Assembly: GCF_001649575.2 (NCBI RefSeq) | Contig: NC_051431.1 | Span: 13,237,868-13,301,867, forward strand | Length of the DNA stretch: 64,000 bases | Direction of reading: 5' to 3' | From: Kryptolebias marmoratus | Lineage: Eukaryota > Chordata > Actinopteri > Cyprinodontiformes > Rivulidae | In this document: one piece after another, positions 38,881 through 50,834 of the stretch | Layout: each line of letters starts with the position of its first letter | Position numbering within the stretch: the stretch's first letter is position 1 | Made by a program: the position numbers and the translations under genes | The notes under the pieces: generated by a model | Told to the model about the DNA's origin: nothing | What the model saw: the letters and a program-made list of their open reading frames with translations, nothing else | Databases searched by the model: none

Positions 38881-41800
38881 TTATTCGGTAACAGGAGCAG
38901 CTGGATTGTCTTTTTGCTCAGAGGGAATGGCTAGGTAGTTTGTCCTGCGGGCAGATTGGTAGAAAAACAAGAGGAGTGTCTACAAACTGATGATATAACC
39001 CTCCCTTGTCTTCCAAGACACACCACAGAGAACAGAGTTTTCTTCAGCTTGGAACAGTGCGTCTGTCTTTAATTCATACATGTACTTTTGATGTGGAGAT
39101 CTTCTACCTAAAAATATGGATCTGACGTCAGCAGTTTTGAGAGCCAGCACTGAAATGACTCGACAGTATTTACCAGCAAATTTTCAGCCTTTTAAAGCCA
39201 CATCACCTTATACACCTGCACGGTATATCTGTAGACTAAGCAAGATTTATATTAATGAGATAAGTTTAAGAACTCAGTCAGCAAACCTAAAAATAAATTA
39301 ATTAATAAATAAATTGACTTTTTGACCAAGTATCACTTCTTGTTGTCCTCAAAGGGATAGTTTAAAAGTGGTGTTCTGTGGAATTGATGTCATTTATCAA
39401 TATCTTACCTGCAGTAGAAATTGATCAGAGCCTTATCAGTTTAGAATATCAAGCAGAAGTTCTCTCATTGGAAATGAGCTAACAGGTAGCCTGAGCAGGA
39501 CCAGTTCCTAAGTAGATTTCTGTCGTCTTTAAACATTTACAAAAAAACCCTTTTTAAAAAACCTTTAGACCACCATCACTTTTGCATTAGATGGTTATAC
39601 TTATATGTAGACATAAGTGGTTTATACTACTAATCAGATTTTGTTTTCTTTTTTTTGTTTGTTTGTTTGTTTGGACATGGCAGAAACAATATCTGAAGGA
39701 AAATAAGGCAGTGTAAAACAAAACTTTTTTTTGTTAAAACTGCTATATCATTTTTTTGTTTTTTGCTTCTGCATCAAATATTTTCTCTGCCAGATCTTGT
39801 AAAAAAGACAATCTGATTTGCAACAAAAGTTTGGTGGTATGGGAACACAAAAAGCTCAGACTTTAATGTAAATAACCACAGACTTAATAATAATCTGATG
39901 CACATTTGGTGGCAGTGTAAAGGTTTATAAAATAGCATCTGTATAAAACGCTTTAACATTCTTCAGGTTTGAACTGTTCTAAAATGGTAAATATCTGCTC
40001 TCTGTTTGGACAAGCCATTAGCTGATTTCCCTTGAAAAAGCTTTGACCTCATATTCCAAACTGATAACACTCTGAGCACTTTCTATTGCAAGTCATATAA
40101 TTACTGATAACAATTCCACAAAACACCGCTTCAAAAAACTATCTAACTATTCTTTTAAACCTGACTGGCTAAGAAACCAACTGAAAAGTAGTCTCTTTGA
40201 GAAAGTTTGGCTTATTACTGTAGATGTGTTGTCATGCAGTAAAAAAAACCAACAAAGCAACATCCCATTAACGCTGTCAGCTGCAGAGCTCCAACAAGGC
40301 TTCAACGGTCCGTTGAGTGTTGAATCGTTCTGAAAGTTTCCCTCAAAGGGCTTTGTGATTTTTAAAATTTATTCTACTTTTGGTTTGAACAAAAAATACT
40401 GATCACAAAGCCCAGACAAATTCAATACTCACTTAGCTTTTTATACAAGAGTGCAAAAGAATCAATCTAAAACTTCTTATTGTTCCAGCTGATCCCACTA
40501 AACGTACTCTTTAAAAGTATGTGATGTATTTTTTACAAACAGCTAATCTACTAACTGTTTCATCAGATAAATAATTTATTGTTTTGCAGTAGTTGTGTAG
40601 GTAGAATTTAAAACCGCATCAAACTACTAAAGAAAGAAGTGACATTAACGAGCTGTAAATTCAAGACTTGTCTCATAAATATTTACCCTTTGATTTGAAA
40701 GGAACCACAATAAACTACAACAAAAAAACCTTGAACTGTGTCCTACTTGTGTGTCTTTACTGTTCTAACATGAAGAGTATGAGAAGCACATTCTGTGATA
40801 GCTGGCTTTTATGCGCCACTGACTGAGACAGATTTGGAATTTGCATTTATTCTTTACAAATATCTATAGAAATTCAGCACATCTTCTGTGTATTATCTGG
40901 TGCTGTTCTCTTTAGAGTTTCCAATTCCCTGTATAAAAGCTGTCAACACTCATCAGCTGGTTAAGTCAAGATTGGGAAAATCCAACAGGAGCAGACTGCA
41001 CAGGTGAGTTTGAGTCTTTTACGACAAGGTGACACAAAAAGTCCTTTCTAACGGAGCTGAAAATCCGGCTCGGATGTAAAAAGCTGGGTTTAGAAAAAAA
41101 ACCACAAGCAGTCAGCAGAGCTTGGAATTATTCAGGTCTGTCTGGCTGCCTCGGTAAAAGGACAGATTAAAGTTGCAGGAGGGTTAAAACCAGTGCGGCG
41201 CAGACTCAATTACTCCCATGTCTGTCTGTTCACCTGCCCTTTTCTGTCCGTCCTACTAACTGTGTACGACCTCCAGAGTCTCTCGTGGCTGATATGTCTG
41301 AGATTTTAAATGAGAGTTATGTAACAGCAAAAAAATTTCAAAGTACCACAGATAAAACTTTGTAGACAAAATGTATCTTTTACTGAATATGAAGCTGCTG
41401 CTATTTGTGTAGGGGTTTTTTTTCTCTCCTTTTTTTTTGTAGGAGAAACTTACTTGGCAACCAAAATCTGAATATGACACATCTTGTGTTTAATCTGTTG
41501 TCTGGTCATATGAGTCTGTTTGTGCATCTGTGTGGGACTCACGCTGTGTCCTGCGTCTGTTCATCAGACTTGGAGATCTTTCTGTAGCAATAGACCATTT
41601 CCACCAGCAGCCAGAAGGTCAAGAACACCAGCAGCACATACATCATGATCTGAGAGTAGATTGCTGTGGTGTCCTCAGAAGCTGCGGAGCACAGACAGTG
41701 GATAGGGACATGTTTTATTCAGCATGCATTTATTCACTGAATCTTTTTGTGCAGCAAAAAAAAAAAAAAAGGAGAGACCTTATCACAGGTTTAAGAAAGT

Positions 41801-44800
41801 ATGCTGACGTTGTTCAACACCACTGACCCACACTCTACTGTCATTTATTATAGAGAGGGTGAGAGAGTCTAGATCAGCAGTTTACTGAATTTTGACCAAT
41901 TGGTCCAATTTATCATCGCTGAGCATGTTCAAGATGTAAGCATGTGTCAGCATTTTATAACAATTTTGTTTGTTTTCATATTCCAAATGTAAAATTGATA
42001 TATTGAATTTCACATACTGTACTTATCCTAGATAACATTTGGCTGACTAATTGTAAGATCAAGTGTTCACCACTTTTCAAGTTTCTGGGAAAGAGCCGAG
42101 AACATTTGGAAGCTGGCAACAGGAAGTGTGTGTTATTTTTTTGTCTGTTCCCAGAACAGTAAAAGAGGTGGCAAATGCATCCTAATGGTCACATTTAAGA
42201 AATAAAATGACCCTATAACCCTTTTCTCAGCTGTCTAGCTGCAAATTGGTTTGCTGAAATTCAGTGTCTATATTTATAGATAACTTTCAATAAATCAGCT
42301 TAATACAAAAAGGAAAAAAGCAAAAAGCAAACAAAAACAAAACAAAAAAAAAACTAATCTCCCTTTTCGACCCAGTTTCTTAGCAAAATGTAAACCCCAG
42401 TAACTAATTTCTGCACTGAGGACCACTGCCATCAGCCCATTTTCTGACTAAATATTTACTAAAATTAAAGTTATATCACATTTTAAATCCCAAACAAGGC
42501 TGCGTTTGGAAGTCAAAGTGGTTGGATGGCTAAGCTGCACACACACGACTGTCTAGCTCAAATTCCATCTCAGCCAGCGATATTTTAACTTTGAATATGA
42601 AATATCATTTTGAGGATTTACTTGTTGCTTCGCTGCACTTTTTGGATTTACACATTTAATGCCTAAGCTTACAATGTGCATGGTTTGGTTAGACATTAAG
42701 AAGCAAGACTAGGCTATGATCATTTAAGACCAGAAAAACATCATGGTTTCTATTTAAACATAATCTTTATTTACTACATGGAAATATTATTTTCTATGTA
42801 GTACAATGATCATATTTGGGGTGTAATAATATTAGAGCCTAAGAAGGTAAAAGGTGCCCTGGAGAATTTTTTTTAAAGAGACAGAGTTCTTGAAAGTGGA
42901 GTTTTGTGGAAAGGCTACGAACAATGAATATCTTACCAGTTGTAGATAGATCTTTGAACAACCTCAGTTTGACAAGATTGGCAAGCTAATGGCTACCCCA
43001 TGCATGGCCGAGGTGGATTTCTGTCATCCTAAAAGAACTCTAGTCTCAAAAGTTTCTCAGTGGTTCATGCAAACACTGGTTTATAAATCTTGACACCACT
43101 TGACTTTTGAATTAGAAAGTTATAGATGTCTCTGCTTATTTACAGTAAGGACTGAGTTCCACGAGCTATCTACTAAAGGAAAGTTGTTAATTGTTCAGAA
43201 CATTTTTACAAAACTCCACTTGAAAAAAAAATGTAACTTACCTCTTTAATGATGTGTTTAAGTAGCGTCAAATTTTATTAGAACCTGCTCATTGAAACAC
43301 AAAAGGGTTTCTAAATCCTAAAATGATTTAAATCTTAGATTTCTTTTCCAGTAGGTCTGTATAAAAAACAGCCATTGGGTGCCCTTTTGAACACAACAAC
43401 AGTTTTGTTTACTGGTCATTCTTTCCCTTTTCTGCTAAGACAAACATTTTGAACCATGCCCATAACATAAATGATTAAAGGCAAAATCTTCAATCCTTGT
43501 TCCAAACAAAAATATATTCAATCTATTAGTACAGAATTTCTTTCTTTTTTTTTTTTGGTAACATGTTTGGTGTTTCTTAGTTTAGATGTGGTGAAGGATT
43601 AGCAACATAAAGGACTGTAGACTTTGTCACCCATCATTTACATCTGAAACTCATTAGGAAAAAGTTTTTTTAATGGTTAATATGAACAGGATGATGGAAT
43701 ATTGTAAACCAGACACATATGGAAATATGTAAACTTTTTTTATACCCAATTTTCAAGCCACTGTGAAAGTGTTTGTCAGTAAGTGTGTACCAAATTCCAG
43801 AAAACCTGCTGATCAGAAAGCTGGAAGCTTTGTTTTTTTTTCAGATTTGATTGTGCCATCCCTGCAAATAGAATCAGTTAAGGTAATATGATCCTTTAGA
43901 AGGGAAAGCACACATGCATTGGCCAGAAGCAATTGCATCCTGCCCCTATGAACATCATTACCAGAACACAATATCGATGTGTAATGACCACTATGCCAAA
44001 AAGGCTTTCTGAAATTTGATGCCACTGTTTTATGAAATATGGAGTAGGCTTTTAATATTTGTGCACTAAAGAAAAAAAAAAGAAACATCAAATTCTAGCA
44101 TATTTTTTAAAGGTGCACTTAGGAGGAGAATCACATTAAATTTGCATAAACAAAACTAAAACCATTTGCTACAACAAACCTACTGTATCTGCTTATGCTT
44201 CTTTGCAAGCATAGAAAATGTAAACGTTAAAGAAATGGGAGAGATTAAGTTGTCCCAAATATACATGTAGATTTGTATATTCGATTAAGGTGGAATATGA
44301 CACACTCAGCAAGCCAAGCAATCAGGAAGCAAAATACATTACCCATTTTTAACAGATAGCAAAGTGGCTGGTTTGAATTAACCCCGTTCACTCACAAAAG
44401 AAGAAAGCTTTCATGGAAAATAAAGGCAGACAAAACAAAACAGACAATTAGTTTCAAATCAGCACACGGTCACAACAAAGAGGAGAGTGAGGAAAGAGGT
44501 GTTATTAGTGGCAGACGGCTTTCACAACGATGCATCACTCAGCAAGCACAACAGGTTGGAATTATGACTGATAACTTGTCAGAGTCTAATAAAGACTTTA
44601 CCATCTGATATAGGGGAAGCAGAGCACAGAAAGAAGAATCAGAACACAGAGGCCAGCACACCACACTGGGTTCCTTTGACTGCTAAAATGTGCAGGAAGA
44701 AAAGATTTCTTATGCTCTTCTGCATCTGAACAACAACGTTCACTCACTGACAAAATAAAAGCCTTGCAACCAAATAGACTGGTGGAAAAATAAATGAAAC

Positions 44801-47800
44801 TGCTCAGGTTAAAAGGTCATGTGATTTTATTGCAGCGATTACAAAATCAGATTAAATGGATAATGCAGTTATCAGTATGTGAACACTGCTGGTCCTGTAT
44901 TAGTAGGGTGTGGACCTCCTCAAGCCTGGACACAAGCAGTGATTCAGTGCAGAACAAAGTTGTACATTCTGTCTTCTCCTGCAGCACGTCAGCCAGCAGC
45001 CGTTGTACCTGGCTCTCAAAGATCCAATAGATCGGCACTGAATCAGAGCTGATGTCCGAACTACTCCCACATATTTGATCGAGTAAAGACTGGGGAAGGG
45101 GCTGGGTATGGAAGTACCTAAACATGACACCTGCTGACCATAGTCACACAAAGCTGTATGTAAACTGGTGCTGTCTTGTTAAAAGGCTGTGGAGTGCTGC
45201 TTCCGGAAGGGTAATATGCAGGATGTGACTGATGTAGCGCTGTGCCATCATCGTCCCCTGAATCAGTACCAGAGGTGACCTAAAGTCATACCCTAAGGCT
45301 CCCCACATCATGATCCCATGAGTAACGCTGGTGTGTATCTCTGCAACATTGGCAGGACTGGTCCTCTCCCTTTGGCACCACCATATGTGCACACGATCAT
45401 CATGGTAAGTGAGATTCATAGCTGAACATGATACAATACTACTCATCATCCTTCCATTCCTCCCAGTTAGTGGCAGGACTTCAAACGCACCCATCTTTTG
45501 TTTTGGTGGTAAAGGCAGTCTATACATGGGATGATGAACCTGTAGTCTGACTGATGCTATTTATCAAGACATAATTCAGGATCACACTGGGTGTTGGAAA
45601 GGGTTCAACACCTGTTTCTAGATGGCATGTGCAGATGTCAGAGCTCTGTAATGCTTGCAGCACATGCAGTGATCCTCCCTTGGTGTGATTTGTCTCAGGT
45701 GACCAGAACCTTTACACTGTGTGTGGGTTCCCTACATATATCGGTTCTAACACTGGACCATTGAAATTTGTACGCCCCAAATATTGATCAACTGCAGGAT
45801 ACAACTACCCACCCTCATGCAAACACACAATATGACCCTTGTCAAACTCGATCAACTCTTGGTATTGCTGTCTACAAGTTATCCTTTGTCTGGTGATTTT
45901 TGTTCACTGTTATGACTCATTATCAGACACTCCAGCAACTACCTGATAACATAATCACTCCACTTGTATTCTCTGGTGTTCGTTCTAGACATGCCAGCTT
46001 CTTGAAAATCAAATCATGTACATATATACCTGTCACCAGTATGCATATTATAGAAATTACATTCAAATTTCCCTATTGCTTCTTGTTAATTAACTTTTTT
46101 TGTCAGTAATGTATTTTGATTGACTAAGAAAACTGGTTTACAAAGCTCAGTTCAGCCTGAACTGTAAAAAAGACACAGACAGTAAAAGATAAGGCACACA
46201 ATGTGATGAAGAGTTATTAATTATGGGTTTATCTTTTCTTTTCTTTTACAAAACAAACAACACCAGAGTTGCTTCCAGACCACTACAGTATATTTGTTTT
46301 GTTTGGACACGGTGACCCTGCATTATTCTTTACATTACTTACAAGAAAGTAAAATATCCCTGAAATAATATGAGATGAAATTACATACTGTACCTTTCTC
46401 TTTCACTTCCAGTGTGATGTTCTTTGTGACCGTCACTGAAGGCGTGAAGTAGCCAAAGTCAAACTCCCGACTAATGTGGCACTCATAGATGCCACTGTCA
46501 GTTTCGGTGACATTCAGAATCCAAATTGAGACGTCTTGCAGGTCTTGGCTGCCGTTCCAGGCCAGACGCCCCTTAAAGGCTCCATCCACATCCGTTGGAT
46601 TTGCATTGTCATAATGGTATATCTTGGAGAAGGAATAAAAACGCACACAGTCATATATAAAATGTAGAAAATACACAAGTAAAAACAGAATTTTGTCACT
46701 TTTGGGGCAACTTACAAGAGTTTTTTCAGATTGGTTTCCTTTTGGCTTATAGAACCATTTCACAAATGTTTTTGCTTTGACCTCCTCCCTTTGCATGCAG
46801 GAGATGCATGTCAGCTTCTTGGCTTTCCCAATAACTGCTTCTGTATCTGACCCCACATCGACACACACCGGCTTGCTCAGATGGACTAAAGGAACATGAA
46901 AATATCATAAAGATTTAGCTCTGCAGTGTTTCCCTAAGTTCCAAATAAACAACCAAGGCAAAATATTTAATTGACTCACATATAAATTTGTTTGCATGCC
47001 AAAAATATTCAGTTGACATTTGTTAAATGACTTAAACATGTTAGTTGTATGTATGTGTAAAATAATTTTAAAAAACTCAATGAAAATAAAAGAAACAAAT
47101 ATGACAATACAATAAAATGTCTGTTAGCAAAATGTCTAAGAAACCACTGGACAGATTGTAAAGAAGTTCTCATAGAGAGCTGCAACTTGTATGAAAATTG
47201 ACTGGACAATAAAACAAGCTGATTTTGGAGCTTATCATTAACATCAAACATTTCAGTAGAAATACTTACAAGCTTACAAAATGCCTGAGCCTGCCTCTCA
47301 GTGAGGCCGTCAGCATTTGTCCTCTGAGTTTACATTAAATCCAACGCTGAGCCAGTCACAGAACTCAGTTTGCATTAACACAGACATAAATTCAATTATC
47401 CAGCTCGCTGAGCACTGGAGACACTAAGTCACAATACTGGTGGTAAATTTAAGCTCAACCAGACCAGAGAGCACAAAGATGGCCTTTATCAGCTAATATC
47501 TGTAAATAGTTGGAGGCATAGATAAGAATGAGAACTAAAACTATGGGTAATATTGAAGCAAGTGATTGGAATATAATTCATACACTAAATGTAACTAAAT
47601 AAAAAAAGGAAGGTGCGAAGTGAATAAATAAGAATGTCAATATTCAGCACAAAGCCTGTTTTTTGCATATGTGTGACAGTGAAGTGTTTGGTCCAGTGAT
47701 GTTACATAACCAGAGCCCCCCGCTGGGCAAACAGTGACAACATTGATTTTATCTTGTTTTTATACACAAACACGTGGGAGGAGAGCAAAGAAAAGAGGGC

Positions 47801-48983
47801 TGCTACAAAGAGGGAAGCACTCAGTAAATAACAGTTAAAGGCCTAGCTTTCCTTTAAGGAATGCATTTTGCTTCCACCTTTCATGCCATAATCCTAGTAA
47901 ATGATGTTATGCACAATCTCATGTAAGATGTGTTAGCACTCAAAGTACATGTGAAGGATGGCACTCAGCTACTATCACATCAAATTTTAGCTCAGTATCT
48001 GTAAAACTGACTGAGGTTTAACCATTTTTGTGTTGGATAATGTTCATTAGCTGTGATGGTCATCTTGAATTGGGGTAACTTTAAAGGTTTATCAGTTGCA
48101 GATGAACATCCAGTGATTATTTTCTAAATGTTTCATTATAATCTGTTTAGTGGTTTATGATATATTTTGCTAATAGACAGACAGGGTTGACACAACATTT
48201 AAGGCCAAAGTTTCAAGCTAAAATGTTATACAATGTATAGTGCTCGGAATGTGTGTTGTGAATGACTCTCAGCTACAACCACACCCAATATTAGCTCAAT
48301 ATCTGTAAAACTGACTGAAAAACAGCAATTTTTGTGTTTCCTTATATCAACTGGCTGTAGTGGCCATCTTGAATCGAACTGACTTTAAACGGTAATCAGT
48401 TGTAAGTGTACATCTGCCAATTACTTTCCATGAGTTTCATCAAAATCTGTCCAGTGTTTTATGACATATTTTGCTAACAGACACAGTTGACTCTTATAGT
48501 TAGTGGTAAAGGTTTATCAACTGCAAAATCAGTGCTCAGAGTGTAGGTGTGGCTGATTCTCAGCTACTATCTCACCAAAATTTAACTCAGTATATGAAAA
48601 CTGATTGAGTTATAGCTGTTTTAATGTTTGCTAAGTTTGCTTAGCTTGAATGGGGCTGACTCCAAAAGTTAATCAGTTATAGATGAACATCCAATGATTA
48701 ATTCCTGAGAGTTTCATAAATATCTATCCATTGACTCATGAGATATTTTGCTAACGAACACTCAGACACAGCAAAAAGAAAAACAAAATTATAGAGACTG
48801 AATAAAAGTGCACTAAATCTAAGTTCTGAGTTCACAAATCAGTCCCAAAGCTCATGGATACTGAGAAATTCAGACATGCAGCACATAGATTAAAACCAGG
48901 GCTTGTAGCACCTTTAATCTCTACTTACCAAGAAAAAAGAGAAGTATCAAAGTCTGCAGCTGGACTCTGTACAGAGTGACCAT
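38881..48983 (-). CDS. scn3b: Voltage-gated sodium channel beta-3 subunit (Nav beta-3), five coding exons
   Basis: Coding exons, 5' to 3': 48983-48929, 46885-46716, 46622-46394, 41681-41543 and 38944-38881 (657 nt, 218 residues plus TAA). All four introns have GT/AG ends and frame is kept across each. The protein has a hydrophobic signal peptide (residues 1-25), a V-type Ig domain (about 26-149), a membrane helix (about 163-183, IMMYVLLVFLTFWLLVEMVY) and a short cytoplasmic tail ending NYLAIPSEQKDN. Ig cysteines are Cys45 and Cys123 (YEC); Cys26 and Cys48 fit the second disulphide known for this family. Sequons are NQS, NGS, NVT and NIT. CISCMQREEV and WNGSQDLQDVSI match beta-3 better than beta-1; the human protein has 215 residues. 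Known role: non-covalent accessory subunit that tunes gating and surface delivery of Nav alpha subunits in neurons and heart. Intron 3 (4.7 kb) holds a Tc1-like remnant and a foldback MITE, intron 4 an inverted MITE pair, intron 1 tandem repeats. The start codon is the first ATG before the signal peptide. The stop lies inside an AATAAA hexamer (38880-38885). Identity is secure; exon ends are predicted. Confidence 0.95.
39350..40165. mobile_element. Family B inverted pair in scn3b intron 4
   Basis: Plus arm 39350-39620 (AGGGATAGTTTAAAAGTGGT, GTAGATTTCTGTCGTCTTTA). Inverted arm about 39890-40165 (TAACAATTCCACAAAACACC at its outer end). The arms are separated by about 270 bases. They diverge more than the pair at 37.5 kb. 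Confidence 0.65.
42885..43240. mobile_element. Family B MITE in scn3b intron 3, one arm complete, one short
   Basis: Left arm 42885-43135 (GTGGAGTTTTGTGGAAAGG, GAATATCTTACCAGTTGTAG). The short right arm 43150-43240 (TTGTTAATTGTTCAGAACAT, AAAACTCCACTTGAAAAA) is inverted. This shape supports a palindromic consensus for the family. Confidence 0.65.
44750..45860 (-). mobile_element. Degenerate Tc1-like DNA transposon with transposase pseudogene
   Basis: The minus-strand ORF at 45527-45144 reads HGIMMWGALGYDFRSPLV followed by IQGTMMAQRYISHIL, the recognisable core of Tc1-type fish transposases. Further along (45120-44850), in other frames, pieces such as LADVLQEKTE match the C-terminal part. The segment that should carry the middle catalytic Asp (the DNARPH region) is missing or scrambled, and frames shift, so it is dead. 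It lies in scn3b intron 3, on the same strand as the gene. Element ends are approximate; I could not match the terminal inverted repeats. Confidence 0.8.
47115..47215 (+). repeat. Family A repeat, fragment
   Basis: TGTTAGCAAAATGTCTAAGA, ACCACTGGACAGATTGTA: the first 100 bases of a unit. It lies in scn3b intron 1, antisense to the gene. Confidence 0.6.
47860..48790 (-). repeat. Family A tandem array, three units, in scn3b intron 1
   Basis: Three inverted units in a row. ATATTTTGCTAA recurs near 48170, 48466 and 48750, giving a period of about 285-295 bases. Between them lie GGCCATCTTGAATCGAACTG and TCTGTAAAACTGACTGA. On this strand the units run in the same direction as scn3b. Confidence 0.8.
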
Positions 48984-49468
48984 ATTCAGCTCTTTGAGGA
49001 GCTGCAGGTGGACAGTCTGTAACTTTCCTCAGGCTGTCCTCACGCCAGGACTTAAAGGAGCGTTTGAGTTGACTTTCAGCACCACGGCCAGCTCCCCTCC
49101 TCAGCAGACAGGTAACTTCCCCTTTTTTCCACGACTCAAGTCCAAACTAAAAACTCCTGCTAAAAGACACAATTCGAAGCACTCAACACAGAAATTGGAA
49201 TATATATGTTTTGTTTTTTTTTTCTCACAAGCCCATTTTTCTCGTTCAAATCCCCAACTATTTCACAACTGATCATCTAAACAGGAAGAAAACATTTCAT
49301 CATCCCCTTCTGTAGGAGGAATGAGCGACAGACAGACAGAGTGATGCAACAGTTTCCTCGCCCACAAGTCCTAACAGTCAGTCCGGATCCATCCACACAC
49401 ACAGGGGTTTTTTAAAGAAGAAGAAGAGGAAGAAGAAAAGCCCAGAGGAGGAAACCTGTGAATTCTTT

Positions 49469-49500
49469 AAACAAACAAACAAACAAATAAATAAATAAAA
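49469..49500. repeat. (AAAC)n/(AAAT)n microsatellite
   Basis: Four AAAC-type then three AAAT-type units, inside the inferred first intron of scn3b next to the untranslated exon's donor. Confidence 0.9.
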
Positions 49501-49518
49501 GCCGATTTACTCACTTAC

Positions 49519-49700
49519 TGTTTGGGGATTTGAAGTCCTGCTCTCACTTTAAAAACAAGAAGAAAGAAGCAGGGCGCTTCTATTTTTCACCCCCCTCACA
49601 GATTAGCACTGCAGCTTGTTGAAAGTCTGTTCCCTCCATTAAAACCTGATGATTGATGCCATTTTCCGACGGCGGCTTATTCCCTCTTTGTTTTTCAGCG
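49519..49700 (-). other. scn3b: Putative 5' untranslated exon of scn3b
   Basis: On the minus strand a consensus splice donor (A, then GTAAGTGAG) ends an exon at 49519. It lies 536 bases upstream of the scn3b start codon, directly after the GC-richer segment that looks like a promoter. The stretch carries a short upstream ORF starting near 49664 (ATG GCA TCA, seven codons, TAA). The matching acceptor before the coding exon is not clear: several AG sites lie between 49100 and 48990, including one in a CCACCTGCAG context about 20 bases before the ATG. The 5' end is a guess. Inferred from sequence only. Confidence 0.45.
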
Positions 49701-49870
49701 GTCACTTAGCGCTGGCAGAGCAGAGAGGCTTTGGTGCGCATGCGTGAGTCTGTCACTCCCTCCCCACAACACAACGTGCGTGGAGCATGTTATTGCCATT
49801 TGAGTCCGGCCTGAGCGCCTCGTCATGCATGCTCCCCCACCCCACCCCACCCCCCGAATTTGCGTTTCAT
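49700..49870 (-). promoter_or_regulatory. Likely scn3b promoter with an NRF1-type site
   Basis: This segment is richer in G+C and CpG than its surroundings. The palindromic TGCGCATGCGTG at 49735-49746 closely fits the NRF1 site (TGCGCATGCGCA), a common element of CpG-type, TATA-less promoters. It sits about 30-40 bases upstream of the inferred untranslated exon. A G-quadruplex motif lies about 90 bases further upstream. No TATA box is evident. The start site is inferred. Confidence 0.5.
49834..49855 (-). promoter_or_regulatory. G-quadruplex motif with single-base loops
   Basis: On the minus strand, the sense strand of scn3b, there are four G runs of 6, 4, 4 and 5, each separated by a single T. 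This is the classic arrangement for a very stable parallel quadruplex. It lies just upstream of the NRF1-type site in the presumed scn3b promoter. The opposite strand is the matching C-rich i-motif sequence. The motif is seen directly; any regulatory role is inferred. Confidence 0.75.
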
Positions 49871-50299
49871 TTGACTGCACGAGCTAAAAGCAAACAGGAA
49901 TTGTTTGCGCAGGTAATGCAAATCGGTTTGAGGGGAAAGTGGCGTTCTGGAGAAGAATGAGGTGAAATTTTCTTTGTCATGTGTTACATAATCCTGTTCA
50001 GCAGCTTGCTGGCAGGAATCCTTCTCCTGACATTTTCTTGCTTTTATTTTTTGTTACACATAAGCTCCTACATTATTTCAACTGTGACACTAAAGAAGAA
50101 AAGTAATAGAAGGTCAAAGATCTTTTAGTGCTAAAAATAATTACTGTGCTCATGTTTTTGACATTCTGCTTCTGGAAATGGGAGCTTGCTGAATACAAGG
50201 TTCATAATGTAAATTATATTAAATTATACATAGAATTTCCTCACAGATACCACAGATATGGTAACAAAAATTCAAAATGGGGGACAATAATGGTTTTGT

Positions 50300-50830
50300 G
50301 TTCTTGTTGTTTATGAAACTTGCAGAAAGCCATCATTAGATGCACTTCTACAACTGATTAGCTTGAGGAAACAATCCAAATCAAGATGGTCACCACAGCC
50401 AAATGATCTCAAAAAACAAAAATGGTTGGAATTCAGTCAGTTTTAAAGATACTGTGCTAAAATCTGTTGTGGTTGTACCTGAGAGACATTCACAACATGG
50501 ACTCCAAGTGCTACCTACCTGTGAGATATTTGGAGTCTACCCTGTTTGTCAGTCAGCGAAATATCTCATTAACCACTTGACAGATTTTAATAAAACTTTC
50601 AGAAAGTAATCACTGAATGTACCTCAACAACTGATTACCTATTGGAGTCAATCCAATTTAAGATGGCTACCACAACTAATCAATAATAAGCCAACACAAA
50701 AATAGCTATAACTCAATCAGTTTTACGCATATTGAGTTATAATGTGATGTGATAGTAGCTCAAAGTCATACAGGACACATACTATGAGGGCAATATTTTG
50801 CAATATCTCATGAGATTGCACATGTTTTTT
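50300..50830 (+). repeat. Family A repeat, two eroded units
   Basis: GCGAAATATCTCATTAACCA, then AGATTTTAATAAAACTTTCA and CAATCCAATTTAAGATGGC. It lies 0.5 kb upstream of the inferred scn3b promoter. Confidence 0.7.
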
Positions 50831-50834
50831 TCAA

